A stretch of 64,000 nucleotides of DNA from Sphingobacteriales bacterium 46-32 (GTDB lineage: Bacteria > Bacteroidota > Bacteroidia > Chitinophagales > Chitinophagaceae). The position numbers and the translations under genes are program-made. The stretch covers positions 16,250-80,249 of the forward strand of contig MKTY01000017.1 in the NCBI GenBank assembly GCA_001898485.1. Reading direction: 5' to 3'. Positions 7,924-16,563 of the stretch are shown here, one piece after another. The notes beneath the pieces were generated by a model that did no database searches, was not told the origin of the DNA, and saw nothing but the letters and a program-made list of their open reading frames with translations. Every line of letters begins with the position of its first letter. The first letter of the stretch is position 1.

Positions 7924-8655
7924 CTACCAACGCGTACCAAGATAATGGGGAAGCATCGCCCGCCAGGTAGGCCAGTCATGTGTCCACTCCTGTCCCCAGA
8001 TATCGAGTTCGTACCAGATGCCTTTTTCGTATAACTGGCGGGCAAACTGACCACTGGCTGCGGGGTCTTCGTAACTGCCGCTGCCGGTAAGAATGTGAAT
8101 GTGCTGGCTGCGGCGGATCTGCTCCAGGATGTTGTGATCGGTGAGGTTGGGAATATAGTGAGCCGGACTGTTGAAATAAACGTTGTCGTCGTAATGGCCT
8201 TTGGTGTACTCCATCAGATTGTATACACCACTCATGGCCATAACGCCGTTGATAAGATCGGGACGTTTAAGAAACAGGTTCATGCTGTGCAGGGCACCGA
8301 AACTGGCTCCGCAGGCAATGATGGGGGTATCCCAACTGCTGCTGTTGCGGATAAAAGGAACCACCTCGTTGTATACGTAGTCGTTCCATTGCTGATGACG
8401 AACACTTTTGTGCCAGGGGTCCATATGGTTGTTCATCCAGCTCTCTTTGTTAATACTTTCTATAGAATAGACTTTGAGCTTGCCTGAGTCAATAAAATGT
8501 GCGATACTGTCAATTAATTGAAACCGCTCATATTCCAGGTAGTCGGCAGCAGCTGTGGGCACCAGGAGCAGGGCAAATCCGTAACTACCGTAGGTGGCAA
8601 TGGGCATTTCTTTGTTGAGCGATGGGCTATACCAGGAAGTCAGTTCTCGTTTCAT
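7924..8655 (-). CDS. Alpha/beta-hydrolase, putative esterase (EstD/D-like family)
   Basis: A 243-residue cytoplasmic serine hydrolase of the putative esterase group (PF00756-like). The nucleophile elbow is GASFGA, with Ser at about residue 118. The preceding DTPIIACG strand and following helix LHSMNLFLKRPDL are standard. A candidate acid lies in TGSGSYEDP, and the catalytic His in QEWTHDWPTW near the C-terminus. No signal peptide is present. Related proteins hydrolyse acyl esters; some are annotated as enterochelin-esterase-like. Substrate unknown. It is convergent with the upstream lipoprotein gene. Confidence 0.8.
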   Translation of the reverse strand: MKRELTSWYSPSLNKEMPIATYGSYGFALLLVPTAAADYLEYERFQLIDSIAHFIDSGKLKVYSIESINKESWMNNHMDPWHKSVRHQQWNDYVYNEVVPFIRNSSSWDTPIIACGASFGALHSMNLFLKRPDLINGVMAMSGVYNLMEYTKGHYDDNVYFNSPAHYIPNLTDHNILEQIRRSQHIHILTGSGSYEDPAASGQFARQLYEKGIWYELDIWGQEWTHDWPTWRAMLPHYLGTRW

Positions 8656-9052
8656 GCAGTGATTTGTTTGGCTAAATATATAAAATGATAAAGACTATTG
8701 CTTTTCCTGCTCCCCGACCGCCCTGCGTGCGGGGTGAAATAAGTGTAAACGTAAAATTACGCTGTTAAAAAAGTTGACAAATGTCAAAAAACCGTAATTT
8801 CATTTGGTAAATAAACCACGTACTACTACTTTAGTTTTCAGTATTTTTACTGTTATCAAAATGGGTGATTTACGATCCGGCTTTATTGCATACCTGGCTC
8901 TTATAAGTATAATTAGCTATTTATCAAATAAATATATATATTCACTTCGGTCGTCTCCCCCCATTCCATTGACCAAAATCAAATAAAAGGGTTTGTGACC
9001 ATTAGTCAATTATTGCGTCAATACCGATTTTTACTATACCAATAAACCGAAC
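8656..9052. other. AT-rich intergenic region
   Basis: About 400 bp between the divergently transcribed esterase and receiver-domain genes. It contains a short GC-rich palindromic stretch near 8715-8735 (CCGCCCTGCGTGCGGGG) and AT-rich DNA. A 60-codon open frame at 8804-8986 looks unlike a real protein. I see no RNA gene or convincing consensus promoter here. Confidence 0.5.
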
Positions 9053-9478
9053 ATGCAGAAACAGATAAGGATCATACTGGTAGATGATCATCAGGTGGTC
9101 CGTGATTCGTGGAAATTCCTTTTGGACCGTGACGATCGCTTCACCATCATCGGCCAGTGCACCAATGGAGCCGAAGCGATAGAGCAGGCAGGCATCTTAC
9201 GCCCTGACGTAATGCTCATGGATATCAACATGACTCCCATCAATGGATTTGAAGCGACAAAAGCCATTATCGAACAGTCACCTGAGATAAAAATCATTGG
9301 TGTCTCCGCCAACAACCATCCCAGTTACGCCCATAAGATTCTTGAATTGGGCGCACGTGGCTTTGTAACCAAGAGCTCGCCTTTTGATGAACTGATGAGT
9401 GCCATTGTGCAGGTACACAACGGTGAAGAATATGTGTGCCGCGAGATCCGCAATGAGCCGAGTTTCAGACAGCGCTGA
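9053..9478 (+). CDS. Stand-alone response-regulator receiver protein
   Basis: A 141-residue protein made of one CheY-like receiver domain of the NarL/FixJ type. The acidic pocket is D11-D12, the phosphorylation site is D57 in MLMDINM, the switch Ser is S85 in GVSAN, and the conserved Lys is K107 in FVTKSS. The usual LuxR-type helix-turn-helix output domain is missing. The protein ends about 20 residues after the receiver with a charged tail. The following DNA contains no continuing HTH frame, so it is a natural or old truncation. No histidine kinase is adjacent. It may act as a phosphate sink or by protein-protein contact. Confidence 0.85.
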   Translation: MQKQIRIILVDDHQVVRDSWKFLLDRDDRFTIIGQCTNGAEAIEQAGILRPDVMLMDINMTPINGFEATKAIIEQSPEIKIIGVSANNHPSYAHKILELGARGFVTKSSPFDELMSAIVQVHNGEEYVCREIRNEPSFRQR

Positions 9479-9547
9479 TCCTTTATCGCTTTCTTCCCGG
9501 GTATTCACCCGGCTATCTGCCAGTAGTAAGACTTTGGCATACAGCCG

Positions 9548-9579
9548 TTTCGTGATCTAGCCAAAAGCTGGTAAATTTG
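9548..9579 (+). promoter_or_regulatory. Putative valS promoter
   Basis: TTTC (9548-9551), a 20-bp spacer and TAAATTTG (9572-9579) closely match TTTG-N19-21-TAnnTTTG. The ATG of valS is 51 bp downstream. Confidence 0.6.
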
Positions 9580-9629
9580 CCGCCTTGCCGGGTTAAATAA
9601 AGCCGGCAAAACAAATCCCGATAAGCAGC

Positions 9630-12251
9630 ATGGAACTGAGCAAAAATTTTGACCACAGGCAGGCCGAGTCTCACTGGTACCAGCACTGGCTGGATAAACG
9701 TTATTTCAATAGTACGCCCGACAGCCGGGAACCCTATACGGTAGTAATCCCCCCTCCGAATGTAACAGGGGTGCTGCATATGGGTCATTGCCTTAACAAT
9801 ACCATCCAGGACATACTGGTTCGCCGCGCGCGTATGCAGGGCAAAAATGCCTGCTGGGTACCGGGAACCGACCACGCTTCGATTGCCACTGAAGCAAAAG
9901 TGGTACAGATGCTGCGCGAAAAAGGAATCAGCAAAAGTTCTCTTTCGCGCGATGAGTTTCTGCAGTATGCCTGGGAATGGAAAGAGAAATACGGCGGCAT
10001 CATTCTGCAGCAACTGCGTAAACTGGGCTGCAGCCTCGACTGGGATCGTACCACTTTTACCATGGACCCGGATTATTACCGCTCGGTAATCAGCGTATTC
10101 TGTGATCTGTATAGCAAAGGCTATATCTACCGCGGCAAACGCATGATCAACTGGGATGTAAAAGCGCTTACCGCCCTGAGCGATGAAGAAGTGATCCGCC
10201 GCGAAACGGTACAAAAACTGTATCACCTCCGCTACAAAATAGACGGCGAAGACCGCTATATCGAAATAGCCACGGTACGCCCCGAAACAATCATGGGTGA
10301 TACCGCCATCTGTGTACACCCCGATGACGAGCGCTACAAAGACCTGCACGGCAAATTTGCCCTGGTACCGCTGATCAACCGCCGCATCCCGATCATTACA
10401 GACGATTATGTGACCATGGACTTTGGTACCGGCGCCCTCAAGGTGACTCCTGCCCATGACATGAACGACAACCAACTGGGGCAAAAACATAACCTGGAAG
10501 TGGTTGATATCCTCAACGACAACGGCACCCTTAGCGAAACTGCACAGATACTGGTGGGCGAAGACCGTTTCGAAGCCCGCAAAAAAATCATTCCCCTGCT
10601 GGAAGCTGCCGGTCACCTGGTGAAAATAGTGGACTATACCAGCGAGGTGGGTTACTCGGAGCGTACCGATGCAGTAGTAGAGCCCCGCCTGAGCCTGCAA
10701 TGGTGGGTAGACATGAAAAAAATATCCGGCCCGGCCCTGTCTGCCGTAATGGATGATGAAATAAAATTCTATCCCTCCAAGTTCAAAAACCTGTATCGTC
10801 ACTGGATGGAAAACATCAAAGACTGGTGCATCAGCCGTCAGCTTTGGTGGGGACATCGCATTCCGGCCTGGTACGATGCAGAAGGAAATTATATTGTAGC
10901 CGCAGATGCGGAAGCTGCTTTGTCGGCCTATCAGCAAAAGTACAACAAGCCCAACGCCACTGCTGCAGACCTTAACCAGGATGCCGACTGTCTGGATACC
11001 TGGTTCAGCTCCTGGCTCTGGCCCTTTGAAGTATTCAAAGGTTACAGCAATCCCGGCAATGCGGATGTGAGCTACTACTACCCGACCAACACACTGGTAA
11101 CAGCCCCCGAGATCATCTTCTTCTGGGTAGCCCGGATGATCATGGCCGGTTATGAATACAAACATCAGAAGCCTTTCAGCGAAGTTTACTTCACTGGTAT
11201 CGTACGCGACAAGGTTGGCCGTAAAATGAGCAAGCAACTGGGCAACTCGCCCGACCTGCTGGGCCTTATTGATCAGTACGGTGCCGATGCTGTTCGTTTC
11301 GGCATTATGATCGCCTCACCGGCCGGCAACGACCTGATGTGGGATGAAGCCAGCAATGAACAGGGGCTGCATTTCAACAATAAAATCTGGAATGCGCTCA
11401 AACTGGTGAAGATGTGGGAAGGGCGTACCCAAAAAGGATTGCAGACCGAAGAGCATTTTGCGGTGAAATGGTTTGCCAGCCGCCTGGCCGAAGTGCGCGC
11501 ACAACTGGATGACCAGTTCCGCGACTTCCGTCTCAGCGAAGCACTCAAGACACTGTACTCGCTGATATGGGATGATTTCTGCAGTTGGTACCTGGAATGG
11601 GTAAAACCGGGCTTCGAACAACCCATTGATGCTGCTGTATATGAGCAGACCGTAACCTTCTTCGAAGAACTTATGCAACTGCTGCATCCGTTTATGCCCT
11701 TTATTACCGAAGAAATTTATCATCACCTGCGTCAGCAGACAGACGATATCACGGTAAAACAATACGCTGCCATAGCCCCGGCCGATACCGTTCTTTTACA
11801 AAAAGCGGCACTGCTCAAAGACGTGATCAGCGCCATACGTGATGCCCGTGTAAAAGCACAATTGAAACCAAAAGATACGATCCGCTTACACATTATGGCT
11901 GCGCGCCCCGGCACTTACGATCAGTTAACCGGTATCCTGGCCAAACAGGTGAATGCAGAACAGATAGAACTGGTAAATGCGGCTGTAGATAATTGTATCA
12001 ACGTAGTGGTAAACAATGATCAGTTTTTCCTGGAAACCACTACACCGCTTGATACTACTGCACAAATAGCCCAGTTGGAGAAAGACCGCGATTATTATCT
12101 CGGCTTCCTGCAATCAGTAGATAAAAAACTCAGCAACGAGCGCTTTGTACAAAACGCCAAACCCGAAGTGGTTGAAGCTGAACGGAAGAAAAAAGCAGAT
12201 GCGGAAGCGAAGGTTAAAGCGATAGAAGAAAGCTTAAACAGGTTGAAATAA
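9630..12251 (+). CDS. valS: Valyl-tRNA synthetase
   Basis: Class I aminoacyl-tRNA synthetase that charges tRNA-Val in the cytoplasm. The 873 residues are typical of Bacteroidota ValRS. The HIGH motif appears as HMGH (residues 50-53) after PPPNVTGVL, and the KMSKS motif as KMSKQ near residue 532. The editing (CP1) domain occupies roughly 190-340 and includes ATVRPETIMGDTAICVHP and a TPAHDMND motif. The anticodon-binding helical domain follows. The C-terminal 70 residues form the Val-specific coiled-coil arm with alternating Lys/Glu. It ends 98 bp before a convergent gene; the gap holds a long inverted repeat. Confidence 0.98.
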   Translation: MELSKNFDHRQAESHWYQHWLDKRYFNSTPDSREPYTVVIPPPNVTGVLHMGHCLNNTIQDILVRRARMQGKNACWVPGTDHASIATEAKVVQMLREKGISKSSLSRDEFLQYAWEWKEKYGGIILQQLRKLGCSLDWDRTTFTMDPDYYRSVISVFCDLYSKGYIYRGKRMINWDVKALTALSDEEVIRRETVQKLYHLRYKIDGEDRYIEIATVRPETIMGDTAICVHPDDERYKDLHGKFALVPLINRRIPIITDDYVTMDFGTGALKVTPAHDMNDNQLGQKHNLEVVDILNDNGTLSETAQILVGEDRFEARKKIIPLLEAAGHLVKIVDYTSEVGYSERTDAVVEPRLSLQWWVDMKKISGPALSAVMDDEIKFYPSKFKNLYRHWMENIKDWCISRQLWWGHRIPAWYDAEGNYIVAADAEAALSAYQQKYNKPNATAADLNQDADCLDTWFSSWLWPFEVFKGYSNPGNADVSYYYPTNTLVTAPEIIFFWVARMIMAGYEYKHQKPFSEVYFTGIVRDKVGRKMSKQLGNSPDLLGLIDQYGADAVRFGIMIASPAGNDLMWDEASNEQGLHFNNKIWNALKLVKMWEGRTQKGLQTEEHFAVKWFASRLAEVRAQLDDQFRDFRLSEALKTLYSLIWDDFCSWYLEWVKPGFEQPIDAAVYEQTVTFFEELMQLLHPFMPFITEEIYHHLRQQTDDITVKQYAAIAPADTVLLQKAALLKDVISAIRDARVKAQLKPKDTIRLHIMAARPGTYDQLTGILAKQVNAEQIELVNAAVDNCINVVVNNDQFFLETTTPLDTTAQIAQLEKDRDYYLGFLQSVDKKLSNERFVQNAKPEVVEAERKKKADAEAKVKAIEESLNRLK

Positions 12252-12267
12252 GTTTAAAAGTTTAAAG

Positions 12268-12343
12268 GGTATAAAAAGTATAAAGCGTTTAAAGCGGCGG
12301 TTTTACTCTTTATACCCTTTAAACACTTTATACTTTTTATACC
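12268..12343. repeat. 27-bp inverted repeat between convergent genes (TATAAAG/TTTAAAG words)
   Basis: Arms 12268-12294 and 12317-12343 are complementary over 27 bp with a single mismatch (a possible G-U pair) and enclose a 22-nt GC-richer loop. The arms consist of tandem words such as GTATAAAG and GTTTAAAG. The position between valS and the convergent 12350 gene suggests a bidirectional terminator or 3' stabiliser. Confidence 0.8.
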
Positions 12344-12349
12344 TCGTAT

Positions 12350-15178
12350 TTATCTGGGCAGAATACTCACCGGCATAATAAACTCAAACACGGTAGCGCC
12401 GCTCTGGCGGGTGAGGAAATCGGTATCGAGCAAATGGCTTACCCTGAATCCGAAGGTAAGCTCATACTGATTCCACCACTTGGTATCTACAAACAACTCT
12501 CCTCCCACACTGCGCTGAAAAGCGAGTGGTCTTTTATTGACATCAAATGCTTTGGAAAAATCATAAAAAGCATTGAGGCGAAAACGCTGCAGGTAAAGCA
12601 TATTCCCAAATCCCCAATCGGGATAAAGAAGGGGTAAATGATAATTGCTGCGAATACCCCAGATGCGGGCAAAATAAGCAGCATTATATCCGCGTGAATA
12701 AGGAAAACGATTGGCAAACCGTACATCCCGCACGCCGGTTTCCTGCCAGGCTCCATTGAAATAAAGATTATGCGTGGGTGCCAGTCCGGGAAAATAAACC
12801 GCACCGGTGGCCAGAAACTGGCGGCTATTGTAATTGGTTAATGCATGCCGGAACTGAAGGGTGAGATTATACGCCAGCCGCGGATAAAAATGCTGCACTG
12901 CTGTTTCTACCTGCTCGCCGAAAGTGACATAATGATGCAGATAAGTGAAACTGGTGTTGCCGAGTGTATCTTTAAAGAATCCTTTATTGAAATCCTGGCT
13001 CACGTAAAAATTACTACCTACAGTAAACTGCCTGCTCGTTTGCTTTTTCACCCAGCTCAATGGCACACTCAGTCCGATCCGTGTATCCAGCTGATCCCAT
13101 GTACGCAGGCGGTTATTCATCACCTCCTGCCGGGCAAAAGTGTATTGCGATCCGATATTGAGATAAGGAAACCATTTGCCGTAAACGGCGCTTACCCCGG
13201 CTGCATGTGTTTTTTCATTTTCATTGTACAGGTAATATATCTGTGTCTCCAGTGTATTCAGCACGTTTTGTCCATACAGCGAAAAGGTGAACTCCGGATC
13301 TTCATAATAAGGCCGCCAGCTGTGAAAATTGAAAAGGCGTGTGCCGCTACGGTAGCGGGTAGATCTAAACTGACGGGGCTTCAGATGACCCGGTACAAAC
13401 TCCTGTATCTCGTTGGCATTTGCCACGGGATAGGTAATGGCTAACCGCTCTGCCAACAAAGCAGGCAATGGCTCCCATTGCACTGCGGCTGTATCCGTCT
13501 GCTGCAGCTGATAACCATCTGCCGTAAAAGCCGACCAGCTGATTTTACCATAAGCCACATTTACCCCATAATTTCCCAGCGGCCAGTGTGTATACATCTG
13601 GCTGATGACTCCGCCGCTTACCGGTACACGGAAAATATCATCGCGCCCGCCAAAACTGGCCGTGAAATAAATATATCCATCACTCACACAGGGATATCCC
13701 AATACATTAAACGATGAAGGCGTGAGTGGTTGCACCCGGGAGTTTTGCAGGCTTACCCGGGCCAGCGTCATACGTCCATCCGGCAGGCGCAGGGCACTCA
13801 CCACACTGGTGTCATCGATAAATTTGGGATCCGTGAAAAGCATCACGGAAGAGTTGCTGATTCGTTGCAGCACCTCACCATTGTCTGTCGCCAAAACATG
13901 CAGTTCACTTTTCCCGTCACGCGCATTCTGCACGGCTACCACGCGCCGGCCATCAGCAGATATATCGGGTGAAAAATAACGGCTCTTATGTGTAAGTGTA
14001 CGCTGCGCATGTGTTTCCACATCCATAACACGTATCACACTATAGTCGCGCCAGCGCCAGCGTGGATCAGACTCATAGGCCGCATATACCAGCCGGCCGT
14101 TGCGGTAAGAATACTGATCACTGATGGCAATATCGCGTACCCGCAACCAGTCTTCCTTTCCATCTGCATTACGAACTACAAAACCGGGACGGCGATTGTA
14201 ACTGGTTTTTAAATATAAAGTGGAAGTAGAAGATACTGCATAAGGAAACTGGTAACTGGTCAGCACTTGTTTGTTGAGGGACGAGACAGGATGAGGGCCC
14301 GATTCGCCGGCAGCAGTAGCAGCGGCAATACCCGTAGTGGTATTCTTATAATAATCCAGCGCTTCCTCGCGGAAACGTGTATACGGAACGCCTGCATATT
14401 TTTCTATGGCTTTCTGAAAAGGATAAAACAATCCCTTAAATGCAGAGGCCTCTTTTGTGACTTTGGCCCAGAAATCTGCGCCATATTTTTCATACCCGTA
14501 ATTTACCAGCAGATAGCCGAGGTTGTAATGATCCGGCACATAATCTTTGAAGGAGCCATTACGCAGTTTCATCCAGGAATACTTTTTCTCTGCCAGCCAG
14601 AGCGATGGGTAAGCATTCATGAATTGCGGCAGACGTCCACGCCCCTGGTTGCTGAGAATGGTTTCTGAATAGACGGCATCGCCTTCATAAAACCAATTGG
14701 GAACAGAAGCATTTATGGCCAGTGCATATCCTTCCTCGCCAAACAGTACACGCATGACCTGGCTGAGGCCATTATGAAAATTATTGAACTGCTGCACATG
14801 CCTGTATTCATGCAATGCCAGCTGATCGGTCCACGGTATACTGCCCTGGTCAAAGTTGCCGGCAGATGGGGTGAGATAGAACTCGCTGCGGTAAGGTCCG
14901 AGCCCTACATACCCATTGGCAATAGTGGTTTGATTTTGAAGTACAATATTGATGGTTCGTACCCGGGAGCCTAATGCCACGGGGGTATTTGCCGCCTGGT
15001 TATGAACAATCGTAGCCACCCGTTGCGCATCCTTTTCCAAGCCTTCGGGAAAAATGATGCGGGCAGTATCGGAGCCCAGCTGACGCCACTTTACACCGGG
15101 TGGTGTACCCCCAAAACGCTGCGCCTGTACGTGAAGTGCTGCCGTCGTCAGCAGCAGAAACCCAATTTTTTTATACAT
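12350..15178 (-). CDS. Metallopeptidase/beta-propeller/outer-membrane barrel fusion protein
   Basis: A 942-residue exported protein. The start at 15178 gives the signal MYKKIGFLLLTTAALHVQAQ; the longer frame to 15256 reaches into REP-like DNA and is rejected. Residues about 30-290 look like a gluzincin (peptidase MA) domain: the zinc motif is HEYRH, and the third-ligand segment is PNWFYEGDAVYSE. The middle (about 290-600) resembles TolB-type WD40-like propeller strands, for example SPDISADGRRVVAVQ. The last 330 residues alternate aromatic and polar residues, as in an outer-membrane beta-barrel, ending in VFEFIMPVSILPR. The likely location is the outer membrane with the peptidase and propeller in the periplasm or at the surface. 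The substrate is unknown. Confidence 0.75.
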   Translation of the reverse strand: MYKKIGFLLLTTAALHVQAQRFGGTPPGVKWRQLGSDTARIIFPEGLEKDAQRVATIVHNQAANTPVALGSRVRTINIVLQNQTTIANGYVGLGPYRSEFYLTPSAGNFDQGSIPWTDQLALHEYRHVQQFNNFHNGLSQVMRVLFGEEGYALAINASVPNWFYEGDAVYSETILSNQGRGRLPQFMNAYPSLWLAEKKYSWMKLRNGSFKDYVPDHYNLGYLLVNYGYEKYGADFWAKVTKEASAFKGLFYPFQKAIEKYAGVPYTRFREEALDYYKNTTTGIAAATAAGESGPHPVSSLNKQVLTSYQFPYAVSSTSTLYLKTSYNRRPGFVVRNADGKEDWLRVRDIAISDQYSYRNGRLVYAAYESDPRWRWRDYSVIRVMDVETHAQRTLTHKSRYFSPDISADGRRVVAVQNARDGKSELHVLATDNGEVLQRISNSSVMLFTDPKFIDDTSVVSALRLPDGRMTLARVSLQNSRVQPLTPSSFNVLGYPCVSDGYIYFTASFGGRDDIFRVPVSGGVISQMYTHWPLGNYGVNVAYGKISWSAFTADGYQLQQTDTAAVQWEPLPALLAERLAITYPVANANEIQEFVPGHLKPRQFRSTRYRSGTRLFNFHSWRPYYEDPEFTFSLYGQNVLNTLETQIYYLYNENEKTHAAGVSAVYGKWFPYLNIGSQYTFARQEVMNNRLRTWDQLDTRIGLSVPLSWVKKQTSRQFTVGSNFYVSQDFNKGFFKDTLGNTSFTYLHHYVTFGEQVETAVQHFYPRLAYNLTLQFRHALTNYNSRQFLATGAVYFPGLAPTHNLYFNGAWQETGVRDVRFANRFPYSRGYNAAYFARIWGIRSNYHLPLLYPDWGFGNMLYLQRFRLNAFYDFSKAFDVNKRPLAFQRSVGGELFVDTKWWNQYELTFGFRVSHLLDTDFLTRQSGATVFEFIMPVSILPR

Positions 15179-15224
15179 ATACACTTTTAGGTTGTACGTT
15201 AAGTTACGGAAGAGATGATCATCT

Positions 15225-15272
15225 GCCTCACAATGCATTGTGAGGCTACCATGCAATGCATTGTGAGGCTAC
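15225..15272. repeat. GTAG-footed REP-like palindromes
   Basis: GCCTCACAATG and CATTGTGAGGC form a perfect 22-bp palindrome at 15225-15246. The unit CAATGCATTGTGAGGCTAC is directly repeated at 15231-15249 and 15254-15272. Read on the minus strand, GTAG precedes each CCTCACAATGCATTG hairpin, as in REP elements. It lies between iaaA and the 15178 start. Confidence 0.65.
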
Positions 15273-15290
15273 TGGCAGATCAGCGTTTCG

Positions 15291-16439
15291 TCAATCCTTA
15301 TAAATAGCCACTGTACGCTTCTCTCCTTCTTTTACAAAACCACGATACATGCCCTCTGTGCAAAACGGGAGCGAAATATTTCCATTTTTGTCAACAGCAA
15401 TCAACCCACCGTCACCTCCCAGGGCTGGCAGGCGATGGTTGATCATTTCGCCGGCGGCTTTTTGCAGATTCATTTTTCCAAACTCCATCATATCGCTGAT
15501 TGTTTTGGCCATACCCAGGCGAATGAAGTATTCGCCCCAGCCGGTACAACTGATGGCTACTGTCTGGTTGTTGGCATAGGTTCCGGCACCGATAATAGGC
15601 GCATCACCGATACGACCGTATTTTTTATTGGTCATGCCGCCTGTACTGGTTGCGGCTGCCAGGTTGCCCTGCCGGTCGAGTGCCACTGCACCCACGGTAC
15701 CGAATTTTTCATCGTGGAAAGTTGCTTTCAGGATATTTTGTGAAAGCCGGCGAACCAGCCGTTGCAGGCTATCGGCACGCGAACCGCCGGCCTGAGCCAG
15801 GGCTGTACGGGCTTCTTCCAGTTCTTTATGCAACAGGGCCAGACGGGTCTGTTCAGCTGGTAAAGGATCTGTTGCCCCTTTTAATTGTTTGACCGAATCT
15901 TCGGCACGTGCGCGTAGCAGGCCCCGCCAGCGTTCTTCGGTATAGAAATAAGATGGATCTACTATTTCGAGTCCTTGCTTACGGGCAAATTGCTCAGCCC
16001 CCGGCCCGGCCATCATCACGTGTTCACTTTTTTCCATTACAGCTCTTGCGGCGGTGATCGGATTACGGATGACCGTCACGCCGGCTACGGCACCGGCTCC
16101 CAGGGTACGTCCATCCATAATGGCCGCATCCAGTTCATTTCGACCTTCGTTTGTAAACACTGCCCCGCGGCCTGCATTAAAAAGAGGGCAATCTTCGAGA
16201 TACCGGACACTGGCCTCCACGGCATCCAGCGCAGTGCCGCCACGAGCCAGGATAGCCTCCCCTTTTTGCAATGCGGTATCGAGTGCCGCGTTATAGGCCC
16301 GCTCCCGTTCCGGACTCATCTGGTTACGCAAAATGGTGCCCGCCCCACCATGAATAACCAGTACATATCGCCCCTGCTGGCTTTGGCCTACTGTCTGTAT
16401 AAAAAAGAAAAGTGAAAAAAGGATGAGCAGTTTCTTCAT
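15291..16439 (-). CDS. iaaA: Isoaspartyl peptidase/L-asparaginase precursor (Ntn hydrolase)
   Basis: A 382-residue plant-type asparaginase that cleaves beta-aspartyl dipeptides and asparagine. It is synthesised as a precursor that cuts itself before Thr in KFGTVGAVALD, and that Thr is then the nucleophile. Other landmarks are VIHGGAGT near the start, GRGAVFTNEGRNELDAAIMDG, and the substrate loop GDAPIIGAGTYANN. The ATG at 16439 yields a signal peptide (LLILFSLFFFIQTVGQSQ), so it is periplasmic. The linker before the cleavage site is long and partly helical (residues about 190-245, rich in Leu, Glu and Arg). It is divergent from the tamB-like gene. Confidence 0.92.
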   Translation of the reverse strand: MKKLLILFSLFFFIQTVGQSQQGRYVLVIHGGAGTILRNQMSPERERAYNAALDTALQKGEAILARGGTALDAVEASVRYLEDCPLFNAGRGAVFTNEGRNELDAAIMDGRTLGAGAVAGVTVIRNPITAARAVMEKSEHVMMAGPGAEQFARKQGLEIVDPSYFYTEERWRGLLRARAEDSVKQLKGATDPLPAEQTRLALLHKELEEARTALAQAGGSRADSLQRLVRRLSQNILKATFHDEKFGTVGAVALDRQGNLAAATSTGGMTNKKYGRIGDAPIIGAGTYANNQTVAISCTGWGEYFIRLGMAKTISDMMEFGKMNLQKAAGEMINHRLPALGGDGGLIAVDKNGNISLPFCTEGMYRGFVKEGEKRTVAIYKD

Positions 16440-16489
16440 CTTACGAATTTTGAGCAATTTACCGAAGCATTGTCAAGACTGGTACTTAA

Positions 16490-16520
16490 TTTGCCCTGTG
16501 AGCGGGAAGGCTTAATTTTG
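16490..16520 (+). promoter_or_regulatory. Consensus promoter of the tamB-like gene
   Basis: TTTG (16490-16493), a 19-bp spacer and TAATTTTG (16513-16520) match the Bacteroidota consensus perfectly. Transcription would start around 16524, leaving about a 40-nt leader to the TTG at 16564. Confidence 0.8.
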
Positions 16521-16563
16521 CACCTTTAAATTCCTGAGGCTGAGGAGATTCAAAAAGATATTA

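Noticed and set aside
8804..8986. 60-codon open frame in the esterase/receiver gap
   Set aside because: Composition looks like translated AT-rich intergenic DNA, with no consensus promoter or family resemblance.
9513..11237. 574-codon open frame antisense to valS
   Set aside because: It lies opposite highly conserved valyl-tRNA synthetase sequence; its translation has no recognisable domain and is a codon-bias shadow.
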